Shown piece after piece: positions 34,743 to 43,397 of a stretch of DNA of 64,000 bases. The notes under the pieces are model-generated. The model was given only the letters and a program-made list of their open reading frames with translations, was not told where the DNA came from and did not search any database. Source of the stretch: an uncultured Dokdonia sp. (GTDB taxonomy: Bacteria; Bacteroidota; Bacteroidia; Flavobacteriales; Flavobacteriaceae); the NCBI RefSeq assembly GCF_947492535.1, contig NZ_CANLNH010000013.1:1-64000 (forward strand), in the 5' to 3' direction. A program made the translations under genes and the position numbers. The first letter of the stretch is position 1; every line of letters begins with the position of its first letter.

Positions 34743-34761
34743 CAAAATATATATTTACTAT

Positions 34762-36018
34762 TTATGGAAGTTGTCCTTCTATAATTTCTTGTGTTTGAAC
34801 AATCCAATCTCTTGAAAAATCTAATCGTATTTCTGGTTGTATCCCTACCATTTCATATTGAATAAACTTATGAAAGTTCATATCGGTAGGTGTGAAAGAA
34901 AAATTTCCAGTAGGAGAGTCGTAGGATGTACCATAGTTCATACCGTATGATATAATTCCATTGGTACGTTGTCCTAGGTGAACCGAATTTTTAATCTTTT
35001 TAAGTTTTAATGTAAATTGCTCTCCATTACTTCCCGTAAAGTAGTTAGTGATCACATATACATTAGCGCCAGATTTCTTTAGTATTTTTACGAAAGGATC
35101 ACTGTACTTAGAATTACCACCTCCATTATTACGAAGGTCTACAATGACATTAGATGCATTAATCTTGTCTTTATATTCAGCGTAAAACTTTTTGAATGCT
35201 TCTACATTACTTTTTCTATTTGAAAAAGAACCAAAATATAAATACTGTGTATCATCAGTAAGTTGTTTAAATTCCCAATTCTCATTCTCAGAGGGTGCTT
35301 CAACATAGTTAGGACTATTTAATTCCTTTTGAAGTCCCCATAACTTCCCATTATACGCTAACATTGATTTTTGAAACCATAATTTGCGAGAATATGGGTG
35401 ATAACGTAATACTTGGTATTCATCTCCTTCTATTTTATTGATCTGGTATGCAATCTGTCCAGCTCCCCAAAAATCTGATGTACTTTCTAAAACAACAGCG
35501 ATATATTTCCCTTTTGTTGTTGTTTCATACACACCGATTTCGCCTACATATCTATCTGTATAAATACCTTCTATGTTCTCAAAAGGTATCTGAGCTAATC
35601 TAGCGCGTAATTCTGTTAGATTGACTGTTACCGTAGGATGCTCTTTAAAAATAGCAGTTTGCTTAAAATTAGATTTATATATAGAATCTTGATATTGTTC
35701 TTTTGTAATTACATCACCAGTAGATGAGATACTCGCATGTTTATCTTTCACAACACTTAGTAAGGTGTTGAGTTTAAATAAGCAATCTACTTTGGTGATA
35801 GGTGATTGCATTTCATCAGAAAGTCTTTTGTATACATTTTGAAATTCTGAGACCTTAGTATCTTTAATTTGTTTTTTGTAAGAGATCATATCCTGCATTT
35901 TAGTAGCAAGAAAATCAAGATCCTTTTTGCAATCACATAATGTTGATGTTTGTGCTTTCGCGAAAGCAAATACGATAAGAAATAAAGCGGTACATACGGT
36001 AGTTAATTTAGTTTTCAT
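34762..36018 (-). CDS. S41 family peptidase-like protein
   Basis: 418-residue exported protein with tail-specific protease-like C-terminal half: NVIVDLRNNGGGNSKYSDPFV, VITNYFTGSNGEQFTLKLKKI and GQRTNGIISYG. The Ser in TGSNGEQF is the likely nucleophile. The N-terminal part is helical (LDFLATKMQDMISYKKQIK), with no PDZ domain seen. The signal peptide (MKTKLTTVCTALFLIVFAFAKAQ) ends in FAFAKA, encoded by the palindrome at 35954-35967, so the cleavage region itself is made of repeat sequence. Confidence 0.82.
   Translation of the reverse strand: MKTKLTTVCTALFLIVFAFAKAQTSTLCDCKKDLDFLATKMQDMISYKKQIKDTKVSEFQNVYKRLSDEMQSPITKVDCLFKLNTLLSVVKDKHASISSTGDVITKEQYQDSIYKSNFKQTAIFKEHPTVTVNLTELRARLAQIPFENIEGIYTDRYVGEIGVYETTTKGKYIAVVLESTSDFWGAGQIAYQINKIEGDEYQVLRYHPYSRKLWFQKSMLAYNGKLWGLQKELNSPNYVEAPSENENWEFKQLTDDTQYLYFGSFSNRKSNVEAFKKFYAEYKDKINASNVIVDLRNNGGGNSKYSDPFVKILKKSGANVYVITNYFTGSNGEQFTLKLKKIKNSVHLGQRTNGIISYGMNYGTSYDSPTGNFSFTPTDMNFHKFIQYEMVGIQPEIRLDFSRDWIVQTQEIIEGQLP
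35954..35967. repeat. Palindrome copy 8, in a signal peptide
   Basis: GCTTTCGCGAAAGC in the S41 peptidase gene, encoding AFAKA immediately before the predicted signal cleavage site. Confidence 0.95.
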
Positions 36019-36108
36019 AATTGATTTTTTATGTTTGACTTCTGGTTCAAAAGTATTTCACAAAAATCAATGAGCCTATTATATATGAGGCTTTGGGGTG
36101 AAATGTAT

Positions 36109-36903
36109 CTAGTTTGTGGTGGAATTTATAGTTGTTTTTACCGCTGTGGAGTAGGTCTTTGATATTGGGATGAAAATAGCATTTGATGCTACGATGGCTA
36201 ACTTCCCATTTTCGGTTTTCCAAGATTGAAAATGATAAGGATTCATTAAAAATGAACGATGGGTTCTGATAAGTTCAGGGAAACTAGATTCAACGACAGA
36301 AAGTTTGTTTCTGATGAGTTGCTTTTTAAGTGTGTTGTTATCCAAAAAGGAGACTTCGACATAATTATCGGACGATTGTATGCAAATCAAATCATTGAAT
36401 AGTAATCGTAAACTCTCATAATTGCCTTCTCCTTGTATTTCGATCTTTGCCTCTTCAAGACGTTTGTTTTTGTATTTTCCTAAGGCCCATCTTCCAGCTA
36501 GTACAATAGGCAATATAGTTACAATAGCAGGAATAAAAATACTAGTAGTATAATACCATAAAGTGTATGGGTTTGATTCTCCATATACGATTACATATAC
36601 ATAATATGTACGAGCTAATACGAAAGAAAAAACAATGAAAGCTAGGTTGAATATAATTTCATTCTTTAACGACCATTGTTTATCAGAGCGCTTGTACAAG
36701 AAGTTTTGAAGTGGAAGCATAATGATGTAGCATAAGGCTCCTATAAGTCCGTAAAATGGGAGGTATATAAGCTTTTCTCGATCACCAAATTCATTTACAT
36801 CTAAGGGTTCTGTAAAGTATAAGAATATAAAAATCCATATAGCAAGTGCAAGACCTACTAGTAAATGGTGTTTTAAAGAAGCATCAAAAGGATATTTTTT
36901 CAA
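36109..36903 (-). CDS. LytTR DNA-binding regulator with membrane domain
   Basis: 264-residue protein with about four N-terminal transmembrane segments (HHLLVGLALAIWIFIFLYF; LPFYGLIGALCYIIMLPLQNF; IIFNLAFIVFSFVLARTYYVYV; YTTSIFIPAIVTILPIVLAG). A C-terminal LytTR DNA-binding domain follows (about 165-262; LICIQSSDNYVEVSF, IRTHRSFLMNPYHF). The combination suggests a membrane-bound one-component regulator. Targets and signal are unknown. It lies upstream of, and in line with, the S41 gene (90 bp). Confidence 0.85.
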   Translation of the reverse strand: MKKYPFDASLKHHLLVGLALAIWIFIFLYFTEPLDVNEFGDREKLIYLPFYGLIGALCYIIMLPLQNFLYKRSDKQWSLKNEIIFNLAFIVFSFVLARTYYVYVIVYGESNPYTLWYYTTSIFIPAIVTILPIVLAGRWALGKYKNKRLEEAKIEIQGEGNYESLRLLFNDLICIQSSDNYVEVSFLDNNTLKKQLIRNKLSVVESSFPELIRTHRSFLMNPYHFQSWKTENGKLAIVASNAIFIPISKTYSTAVKTTINSTTN

Positions 36904-36916
36904 AAGGTATTTATTA

Positions 36917-37002
36917 GCCCCGCCAAAGGGGTTTACTACTTCGAGGCTTGCCTCGAAATTAAAATTAGTTTTGTATAAATGCCTCGTGGGCTTGCCCCGA
37001 GG
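36917..37002. repeat. Cluster of three REP-like hairpins
   Basis: CCCCGCCAAAGGGG (36918-36931), TTCGAGGCTTGCCTCGAA (36940-36957) and CCTCG-TGGGCTTGCCCC-GAGG (36982-37002). All are GC-rich against the AT-rich background, and lie between the LytTR gene and the upstream HEMNH protein gene. Confidence 0.75.
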
Positions 37003-37037
37003 TAATATATTTGAACATCTAAATATACTATTTCTTC

Positions 37038-38477
37038 TTATTCTAAGGATATTATTTTACCATATGTAACATACTTTTCTGCTTTTAGCTGATCCATCAA
37101 AGGTCCATAGTCTTCTTTCTGCAGGCAATTTATTAGAACAATAGTACTTTGTGTTTCTTTATCATAAAAACTAGTCACAAAAGAAGTGTTCAAGTCTGTG
37201 TTTTTAGGCAATGACGGTAATTGCTTTTGTAAGATAGGGAAGATACTTCCCTGATCTTTATCTACAACGATAAGCTTTGTTCTATTGTTTTCGCGTAAGC
37301 GGGTAAAAGAATCATCACGATTGATAGGACTAGAGAAATAGGCAGAGCGCATTCTGAAACGCTCTCTAACACCTGCAAAATATACATCCATTAATGACTC
37401 ATCTTCTGTTTGCGAGAAGATGTTGAGGTTATTCATGAGAATATCAAGATCTGTAATCGCTTTAGGGAATGCTTCTCCAAAAAGTATGATGGCTTGTTCA
37501 ATAAAGGCTTTATCAATGGTATTATTGGCGTTCATATATGTTTTTACAAGCGGGTATAACTTTTTTCCATACCCATTTATATATTCAAAACTATACCATT
37601 CACCTGTATCTAGTTTTCCATTAAGTTGTTCATATGCCCAACCATTTCCCACGGCTGTCGCAAGACCTTCATCAAAGAAATCATATGCCAATGCAGCATA
37701 TGGATTACTGGAGGTTGTAAACCAAGTATCTATGTTTTCTTGAAGAGCTAACGGTTGTGCATCAAATAAGATATGATTCATTTCATGTATCGCAATACCT
37801 ACTATATCTTCGCCTTCTTTTTCTCGTTCAGATAGGTATGAGCAAATTAAGTTGTTTCCTTTTGGAATTGCTGTTGTACCGCCACTTTTTAGAGGAATAG
37901 GATAGAGCATGATTTTAAAAGGCGTGCTCTTAGACCAATTACTTCCAAGGAATACATTGACCTTATTGAATAGTGTTTCTATTTGAGGGACATATCCTTG
38001 TATAGATTGTTCTAATTGCGCTCTTTGAGTAGTTGTGGTAGACCACACATGTTTCTTATAATAAGGGAGTATCTGATGCATAATTTCTATAAGTGCAGTA
38101 TGATCATTAGGAGGTAGAAATCCAATAGTGCGCGTTGCAAAATCATCTATGCTTGTTGAGTTAGCACTTGCTACCCACAATAGATCCATGGTACTCGTAA
38201 ATGGATGTCTTTTTTCAGGATACCGTTCTCTATGAATACTTGTTTCTACATCTATACTAGCAAAACGTTTGGTGAGCTGTGTGAAGTCAGCGTCATTACC
38301 TACAGCTTCGTTAATATATTTTTGATAGGATGGAGCACTACCTGGCTGATTGCTAGCAGTAGCTATAAAGGTAAGAGTGCCTAAAACTTCATTATGCGCT
38401 ACTTTGATGAAATCTTGTTGCGCATATACTGATACATATGCGCATAGAAAAAATGTGATTAAATGAATGATTCTCAT
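37038..38477 (-). CDS. Secreted HEMNH putative metalloprotease-like protein
   Basis: 479-residue exported protein (signal MRIIHLITFFLCAYVSVYAQ). It has a gluzincin-like zinc motif HEMNH at 231-235 in VGIAIHEMNHILFD and a downstream Glu in DFFDEGLATAVGNG about 35 residues later, a spacing seen in M1/M4-like metalloproteases. I recognise no named family. The rest is helical with a short beta region near the C-terminus (STIVLINCLQKEDYG). Substrate and role are unknown; its position upstream of the LytTR and S41 genes may be coincidental. Confidence 0.7.
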   Translation of the reverse strand: MRIIHLITFFLCAYVSVYAQQDFIKVAHNEVLGTLTFIATASNQPGSAPSYQKYINEAVGNDADFTQLTKRFASIDVETSIHRERYPEKRHPFTSTMDLLWVASANSTSIDDFATRTIGFLPPNDHTALIEIMHQILPYYKKHVWSTTTTQRAQLEQSIQGYVPQIETLFNKVNVFLGSNWSKSTPFKIMLYPIPLKSGGTTAIPKGNNLICSYLSEREKEGEDIVGIAIHEMNHILFDAQPLALQENIDTWFTTSSNPYAALAYDFFDEGLATAVGNGWAYEQLNGKLDTGEWYSFEYINGYGKKLYPLVKTYMNANNTIDKAFIEQAIILFGEAFPKAITDLDILMNNLNIFSQTEDESLMDVYFAGVRERFRMRSAYFSSPINRDDSFTRLRENNRTKLIVVDKDQGSIFPILQKQLPSLPKNTDLNTSFVTSFYDKETQSTIVLINCLQKEDYGPLMDQLKAEKYVTYGKIISLE

Positions 38478-38652
38478 GAGTGATTATAATTGATTGATAT
38501 TACAAAAGACGAAAAAATAATGAGATATTACCATTTATGATTTTAATATCCCATGTTTTAACTTTTATAGCTTGTTTTCAAGTAATCTAAATAATCTCAT
38601 TTTTAAAATTGAAAAATTATTAGTATTATTGTGATATCAAAATGATATTATT

Positions 38653-39507
38653 ATGAAAAATGAAACTCAATTGCAACCTACTAATGGATACATAATGTTA
38701 TTCGTATTATTTATAGTGATTATTAGTATGATAGTTGGTGTAGTAGTCACTAAAAACCCTATGTTTTTAGTGCTTTTTCCTGTTGTTCTATTAATTATCA
38801 AAGGGTTCTTTATTGTAAATCCTAATAGCTCTAAAGTTTTAGTATTGTTTGGAGCGTATAAAGGAACCGTTAGAGATAATGGATTCTTTTGGGCAAATCC
38901 TTTTTATACAAGACAGAAAATTTCTTTGCGAGCAAGAAATTTTGATAGTGAGCGTGTGAAAGTAAATGATAAGATTGGAAACCCTATTATGATTAATGTT
39001 ATTTTAGTTTGGCAAGTAAGCGATACCTATAAATCTGCGTTTGATGTAGATAATTATGAAGAGTTTGTAAGAGTACAAACAGATGCAGCTGTTAGAAAAC
39101 TTGCAGGATCGTATCCGTATGATAATTTTGATGATGCGCAGGCAGAACTTACATTACGATCTGGGATGGATGAGGTAAACGAAGCGCTAGAGAATGAAAT
39201 CACGGAGCGTTTAGCGATTGCAGGAATTAAAGTAATGGAGGCAAGGATTGGATATTTAGCTTATGCGCCAGAAATTGCAAGCTCCATGTTAAAGAGACAA
39301 CAAGCTGTTGCTATTGTTGCAGCGCGTAAGAAAATCGTTGAAGGTGCTGTAGGTATGGTAGAAGATGCTCTAAGCAAATTATCTGAAGATAATATCATAG
39401 ATTTTGATGATGATAAAAAAGCGTCTATGGTAAGTAATTTAATGGTTGTACTTTGCGGTGATAAAGAAGCTGTACCTATTGTAAATGCGGGTACATTAAA
39501 TGCCTAA
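38653..39507 (+). CDS. SPFH domain protein
   Basis: 284-residue stomatin/prohibitin-like protein. Two hydrophobic N-terminal segments (IMLFVLFIVIISMIVGVVV, FLVLFPVVLLIIKGFFIV) anchor it. The SPFH domain (about 60-240) contains NPNSSKVLVLFGAYKGTVRDNGFFW, ISLRARNFDSERVKVNDKIGNPI, VQTDAAVRKLAGSYPYDN and GYLAYAPEIASSMLKRQQA. Such proteins form membrane-associated cages. It overlaps closely (3 bp apart) with a small ribbon-helix-helix gene; this pair is recurrent in bacteria and its meaning is unclear. Confidence 0.93.
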   Translation: MKNETQLQPTNGYIMLFVLFIVIISMIVGVVVTKNPMFLVLFPVVLLIIKGFFIVNPNSSKVLVLFGAYKGTVRDNGFFWANPFYTRQKISLRARNFDSERVKVNDKIGNPIMINVILVWQVSDTYKSAFDVDNYEEFVRVQTDAAVRKLAGSYPYDNFDDAQAELTLRSGMDEVNEALENEITERLAIAGIKVMEARIGYLAYAPEIASSMLKRQQAVAIVAARKKIVEGAVGMVEDALSKLSEDNIIDFDDDKKASMVSNLMVVLCGDKEAVPIVNAGTLNA

Positions 39508-39510
39508 AAC

Positions 39511-39696
39511 GTGAGTAAAAGAAAATCATTTGTCCTTCGTATTGACCCAGAGACGTTCAAACAAATTGAAAAATGGGCAGATGATGAATTTCGTAGCGTT
39601 AATGGGCAAATAGAATGGATGATGCATAAGGCCTTAAAAGAGGCTAAAAGATTACCTAAGACATCTAAAAAGAAAGAGAACCCAGACGATGAATGA
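39511..39696 (+). CDS. Arc-type ribbon-helix-helix protein
   Basis: 61-residue protein starting at GTG. KSFVLRIDPETFKQIEKWADDEFRSVNGQIEWMMHKAL matches the Arc-like fold, one strand and two helices, and a Lys-rich tail follows. It probably binds DNA. It is 3 bp after the SPFH gene, so is translated with it. It might regulate the pair, or bind another partner. Confidence 0.85.
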   Translation: MSKRKSFVLRIDPETFKQIEKWADDEFRSVNGQIEWMMHKALKEAKRLPKTSKKKENPDDE

Positions 39697-39710
39697 TTTG
39701 GTAATATATC

Positions 39711-40532
39711 TTACCACCATACCACAAAACATTTTTCTATACGAGTATCTTCTTTTTTAATCCATACAATGGGAGCTCGCTTTTGTATGTGTTTTTGTTC
39801 TATCTCTAGCAAAACTTTAAAATGTGATATCCAAGTTACATCCTCATGAGGTGTATGTATCCATTCGTATTTATAGGTAACATAGTATGTATATTTTTTA
39901 AACACATCAGCTATAAAATCTTGCATACGAATCCAGAAACCTACAATACAATCAGTGTTTAATGGATGTATAGAAGGTGTTTGCATGTTGTAGGGAGTAA
40001 ACAATTGCCCCATAAATACCACTTGTTGTTCTAATTGGGAAGCATCGATATCTAGACTTTTAAGTGTTTTTTTTCCTTCTTCCGTATGAATAAGTGGGAG
40101 TTGTTTCTGTATTGTTTTCTCCAATTTTGTAAAAAATAAATCCTTTCTATTTGGTCCCATCAATCTGTGAATAGGTTCGGAGATCGTTGGGTCTAGGATA
40201 TAAAACTTATAAGTAAGTTCTATGTGGAGGAGTTTTCCGCTTTCGCGAACCTGCCTCGCCGGTAGGGAGGAGTGTATAATGAAGTCTAACTCTCCTATAG
40301 TGTCATTTCCCTTTTGTATTTGAATATTATGCGCTAGCACTTCATAAGCCTCTGAATGTGATAGTATTTGATGCAATATATATTCTATCTGATGTCCTAG
40401 TCGTAGCTTTTTAGGAATAGGATGTGGCTCAAAGGTAGATAGGTCTATGCTAGGAATCGTAAACTGTTGAAGCCCAAACTGTGAGTTTATCCATAGGGGA
40501 GGAGATGCTAAAAAACCGTGTATGTGTTTCAC
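39711..40532 (-). CDS. DUF1853 family protein
   Basis: 273-residue protein matching DUF1853: motifs LASPPLWINSQ near the N-terminus, RLGHQIEYILHQIL, DTIGELDFIIHS (nuclease-like Glu/Asp) and LHIELTYKFYILDP. The D-x(n)-ExK-like pattern resembles PD-(D/E)XK nucleases, but activity is unproven. Residues SSLPARQVRESGK are an in-frame insertion made of two repeat fragments (40237-40270): an LPARQ-type hairpin and a truncated palindrome. Confidence 0.85.
   Translation of the reverse strand: MKHIHGFLASPPLWINSQFGLQQFTIPSIDLSTFEPHPIPKKLRLGHQIEYILHQILSHSEAYEVLAHNIQIQKGNDTIGELDFIIHSSLPARQVRESGKLLHIELTYKFYILDPTISEPIHRLMGPNRKDLFFTKLEKTIQKQLPLIHTEEGKKTLKSLDIDASQLEQQVVFMGQLFTPYNMQTPSIHPLNTDCIVGFWIRMQDFIADVFKKYTYYVTYKYEWIHTPHEDVTWISHFKVLLEIEQKHIQKRAPIVWIKKEDTRIEKCFVVWW
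40237..40270. repeat. Composite repeat inside the DUF1853 gene
   Basis: CCGCTTTCGCGAA (left half of the palindrome) joined to CCTGCCTCGCCGGTAGGGAGG, a degenerate hairpin. Together they add about 11 residues to the protein without changing frame. Confidence 0.6.
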
Positions 40533-40558
40533 GACGTTAAAGATACACTATATTGCCA

Positions 40559-41002
40559 TCAGTTATTTCTACGCCTGCTTGCGTGACAATAAAGACCTAA
40601 GATTATAAGAAGGGGATCTTCTTTTTCTATTACCTTTATATGACCCCTATATTTTGATGCATCATAGTCATAAATACTCTGATTTTTATGATATAGATGA
40701 AAGTGAAATAATAATAGAGAAGTGCGATATATCATTTCATATACAGTATTGTTATATTCAATTTTAGCAGATAAACTCCAAAACGGAAAAATAAGTTTAG
40801 CGATGGGTGTTTTATCCTCATTTTTATAAACTTCATAGGTATAACCCCAAATACTATTCTTTTTAACAGTATAACTATTTCCTAAAAGTTCGATGTAACT
40901 TTTCATAAATACCCCGAAAGTAAAGTATCCAATAATCGTATCATCTAGATATAGATCCGTTTGAAAACTTAAAAACTTTTTTTTCCAGGAATATTGATGC
41001 AT
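40559..41002 (-). CDS. Hypothetical protein
   Basis: 147-residue protein rich in aromatic and beta-strand sequence (YSWKKKFLSFQTDLYLDD, NSIWGYTYEVYKNEDKTPIA, IEYNNTVYEMIYRTSLLLFHFHLYHK), with no signal peptide. The strand pattern recalls tubby-like/LURP-one beta-barrels, but this is not firm. It is 26 bp upstream of the DUF1853 gene on the same strand and probably co-transcribed. Confidence 0.6.
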   Translation of the reverse strand: MHQYSWKKKFLSFQTDLYLDDTIIGYFTFGVFMKSYIELLGNSYTVKKNSIWGYTYEVYKNEDKTPIAKLIFPFWSLSAKIEYNNTVYEMIYRTSLLLFHFHLYHKNQSIYDYDASKYRGHIKVIEKEDPLLIILGLYCHASRRRNN

Positions 41003-41126
41003 AAACTAAAAGCGTAAGGTACTTTATCAGTCGTTTATGTCTTATTTCTGTTACATTCTATTAGAATAATACATGTTTTTTGTGCATTACATCACGTGAA
41101 AAATACGTTCTATTAATTTTAAAAAT

Positions 41127-41158
41127 ACAAAAGGTCACTTTTTTAAGTGACCTTTTGT
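41127..41158 (-). terminator. Terminator of the membrane-protein gene
   Basis: 14-bp perfect stem ACAAAAGGTCACTT / AAGTGACCTTTTGT with a short loop and T-rich flank in the minus direction, just past the stop of the gene at 41175. Confidence 0.85.
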
Positions 41159-41174
41159 ACTATTTTTATCCTAT

Positions 41175-41615
41175 TTAGGATAACCATCCTTTTTTAGTTG
41201 ATTTTTTACAATACCAATACAAGAAAAAACCTATACCTATAATAATAATAGGAAAGTATATGGATTGCATCGTTCCAAAAATTTCTAAATGATTTGTAGC
41301 GGTAAGGCCGTAAATTGTTGAAATTACAACAGCTAATGTGGATATTAAAAATAATAATGCAGACAATTTCTTTCGCATTAGCATCATAATAGCTGCTAAA
41401 AGCCCACCTATGGTAGCTACTCCATATAATACTATTTCCCACGAAGCTATTCCTTTTATGTATTCCAGTTGCTCTTCGGTATACATACTTGCGAGTATTT
41501 CTTCTCCTCCAAAATTATCTAAATAAAAGGCATATACTCCCATTAAATTCCAAAGTAAGCCTAGTACAATTGCAATAATCCAAAATGCAACGCTTGGTTT
41601 GTTTGTTGTAGTCAT
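41175..41615 (-). CDS. Four-TM membrane protein, unknown function
   Basis: 146-residue protein with four hydrophobic segments: SVAFWIIAIVLGLLWNLMGVY, EIVLYGVATIGGLLAAIMML, LSALLFLISTLAVVISTIYGL and IYFPIIIIGIGFFLYWY. A loop with EEILASMYTEEQLEYIKGIASWE sits between segments 1 and 2. Similar proteins are common in Flavobacteriia ('sugar transporter'-like annotations), with no proven role. I use the ATG at 41615 rather than the longer in-frame start, since the extra residues are not membrane-like. Confidence 0.75.
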   Translation of the reverse strand: MTTTNKPSVAFWIIAIVLGLLWNLMGVYAFYLDNFGGEEILASMYTEEQLEYIKGIASWEIVLYGVATIGGLLAAIMMLMRKKLSALLFLISTLAVVISTIYGLTATNHLEIFGTMQSIYFPIIIIGIGFFLYWYCKKSTKKGWLS

Positions 41616-41708
41616 TGTCAGTCTATTTTTGGTTGTTAGTACTAACAATGTACAAATTTTTTAATTTTCTTAGTGGTAAGAACTATTTTCAAAGTTAAAT
41701 TCGCATCT

Positions 41709-42488
41709 ATGTTTGACAAGCGATTCTATTACTTATTAAAGATTCAATATTTAGGGTTTCGATACCATGGTTGGCAGAAACAACCTGATGTACTTACGGT
41801 AGAACGTATGGTAGAACGTACGTTTTCATATGTTTTGGACCGTAAAAACTTTAAACTACTGGCTTCTGGTCGTACTGATGCCAAAGTCTCGGCAAATGTG
41901 GCATATGTAGAGTTGTTTCTAAAAGATGAACCGTTACCAAGTGATGGCTTCTTAAAGCTATTGAATGATAATCTGCCTCAGGATATCCGTTGCCTTGACA
42001 TTACAGAAGTTGATAAAGCATTTAATGTCATGGATGCTCCCAAAGGAAAGGAGTATATCTATCTCTTTTCTCACGGAGAAAAAAACCATCCATTTGCGGC
42101 ACCCTATATGGTGAATATTAATACAAAGTTGGATATAGCACTCATGCAAGAAGGTGCGCGTCTTTTTGAAGGAACACATGATTTTAGGACATACGCTTAT
42201 AAAGCAAACCCTGAAACTAAAACCATTAGCACATTAGATGTGAGCGAGATTATTAAAAACGAGTTATATACAGCGAGTTTTTTTCCAGAGGAGAGTTATG
42301 TGTTTCGGGTATGTGGCAAAGGTTTTAAAAGACATCAAATACGCTTGATGATGGGCGCATTATTTGACCTAGGACAAGGAAAGATAGATCTAGATTTTAT
42401 AAAGGAAACTTTAGTGCCAGGAAATACCATAAAACTGGAACATATCGCACAACCTAGTGGTTTGATGCTTCACGATGTGCGTATGTAG
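41709..42488 (+). CDS. truA: tRNA pseudouridine synthase A-like
   Basis: TruA-family enzyme, normally modifying U38-40 in tRNA anticodon stems. Catalytic Asp is in LLASGRTDAKVSA; other motifs are IQYLGFRYHGWQKQP, KGKEYIYLFSHGEKNHPF and VFRVCGKGFKRHQIRLMMG. 259 residues from ATG 41709 (MFDKRFYYLLKIQY); the longer frame adds 12 residues with no family match. The sequence is somewhat divergent in the middle, so a related pseudouridine synthase specificity is possible. Confidence 0.88.
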   Translation: MFDKRFYYLLKIQYLGFRYHGWQKQPDVLTVERMVERTFSYVLDRKNFKLLASGRTDAKVSANVAYVELFLKDEPLPSDGFLKLLNDNLPQDIRCLDITEVDKAFNVMDAPKGKEYIYLFSHGEKNHPFAAPYMVNINTKLDIALMQEGARLFEGTHDFRTYAYKANPETKTISTLDVSEIIKNELYTASFFPEESYVFRVCGKGFKRHQIRLMMGALFDLGQGKIDLDFIKETLVPGNTIKLEHIAQPSGLMLHDVRM

Positions 42489-42576
42489 TCTCACACAATT
42501 TACTATCTTTAGTTCTTCATCTTGAACTATACATTACAAATCTTTAATGCATAAAACGGGTTTAATCTCATAGGAA

Positions 42577-43260
42577 ATGAATACAGTACCAAAATCATCT
42601 TTTACCTTCTTAAAATCTTTAAAAAAGAACAATCATCGTGATTGGATGACGGAGCATAAAAAAGAGTACCAAGCAAGCGAAAAAGTTTTAAAAGCGTTTT
42701 ATGCAGCTATTCAGTCAGGTTTGAATGAAGATGATGAGATTGAGAAATTAAAAGTTTTCCGTATCAATAGAGATATTCGTTTTAGTAAAGATAAAACGCC
42801 TTATAATGTACATCGTAGTGTAAGCTTTAGTAGGGCAGGAGCACACCGTAGAGGTGGGTATTATTTGCGATTAGAACCAGGAGGGAAATCTGTGGTTGCG
42901 GGTGGTTTTTTTAGTCCAGAACCTAAAGATTTATTACGTATCCGTACGGAGTTTCAAATGGATAGTAGTGAAATACGTGCTATTCTTTCTGAGCCCGCTT
43001 TCGCGAAAGCGTATGGAGGAAAATTTGATGCCTGGGACCCTGTGAAAACAGCACCTAAAGGGTTTAGCAAAGACGACCCTAATATTGATTTAATACGCCT
43101 TAAGAATTTTGTAGTGACGCATTCTTTTACAGATGCTGAGGTACATGCTCCAGATTTTGGAGAAAAAGTATTACATCATTATAGGCTTTTACGACCTTTC
43201 TTTGACTTAATGAGTGATGTACTAACTACCGATTTGAATGGCGTATCATTAATAGATTAA
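42577..43260 (+). CDS. DUF2461 domain protein
   Basis: 227-residue DUF2461 protein. Motifs: FTFLKSLKKNNHRDWMTEHKKEY, VFRINRDIRFSKDKTPYNVH and GGYYLRLEPGGKSVVAGGFF. The function is unknown. A palindrome copy (42996-43011) is in frame and encodes EPAFAKAYGG. Its stop overlaps by two bases the stop of the small convergent gene at 43257. Confidence 0.9.
   Translation: MNTVPKSSFTFLKSLKKNNHRDWMTEHKKEYQASEKVLKAFYAAIQSGLNEDDEIEKLKVFRINRDIRFSKDKTPYNVHRSVSFSRAGAHRRGGYYLRLEPGGKSVVAGGFFSPEPKDLLRIRTEFQMDSSEIRAILSEPAFAKAYGGKFDAWDPVKTAPKGFSKDDPNIDLIRLKNFVVTHSFTDAEVHAPDFGEKVLHHYRLLRPFFDLMSDVLTTDLNGVSLID
42996..43011. repeat. Palindrome copy 9, inside the DUF2461 gene
   Basis: CGCTTTCGCGAAAGCG in frame, read as AFAKA. 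Confidence 0.95.
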
Positions 43261-43397
43261 ACGTCTTTATTTTTACGTCGCCTCCGTGCAATAAAATACA
43301 CCACTATTAATAATATAGGCAGCGCTATAAAAACCACCAACTCAACAGGAGATGAGGGATCTATAGGGGTGTTATTTTGACTTTCGGGAATTTGCAT
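43257..43397 (-). CDS. 46-aa single-pass membrane protein
   Basis: Begins MQIPESQNNTPIDPSSPVEL, then one transmembrane segment (VVFIALPILLIVVYFIA) and a basic tail RRRRKNKDV. The ATG overlaps the stop of the upstream gene (TAATG at 43395-43399), strong evidence of coupled translation and of a real gene despite its size. Inside-positive rule places the tail in the cytoplasm. The function is unknown. Confidence 0.75.
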   Translation of the reverse strand: MQIPESQNNTPIDPSSPVELVVFIALPILLIVVYFIARRRRKNKDV

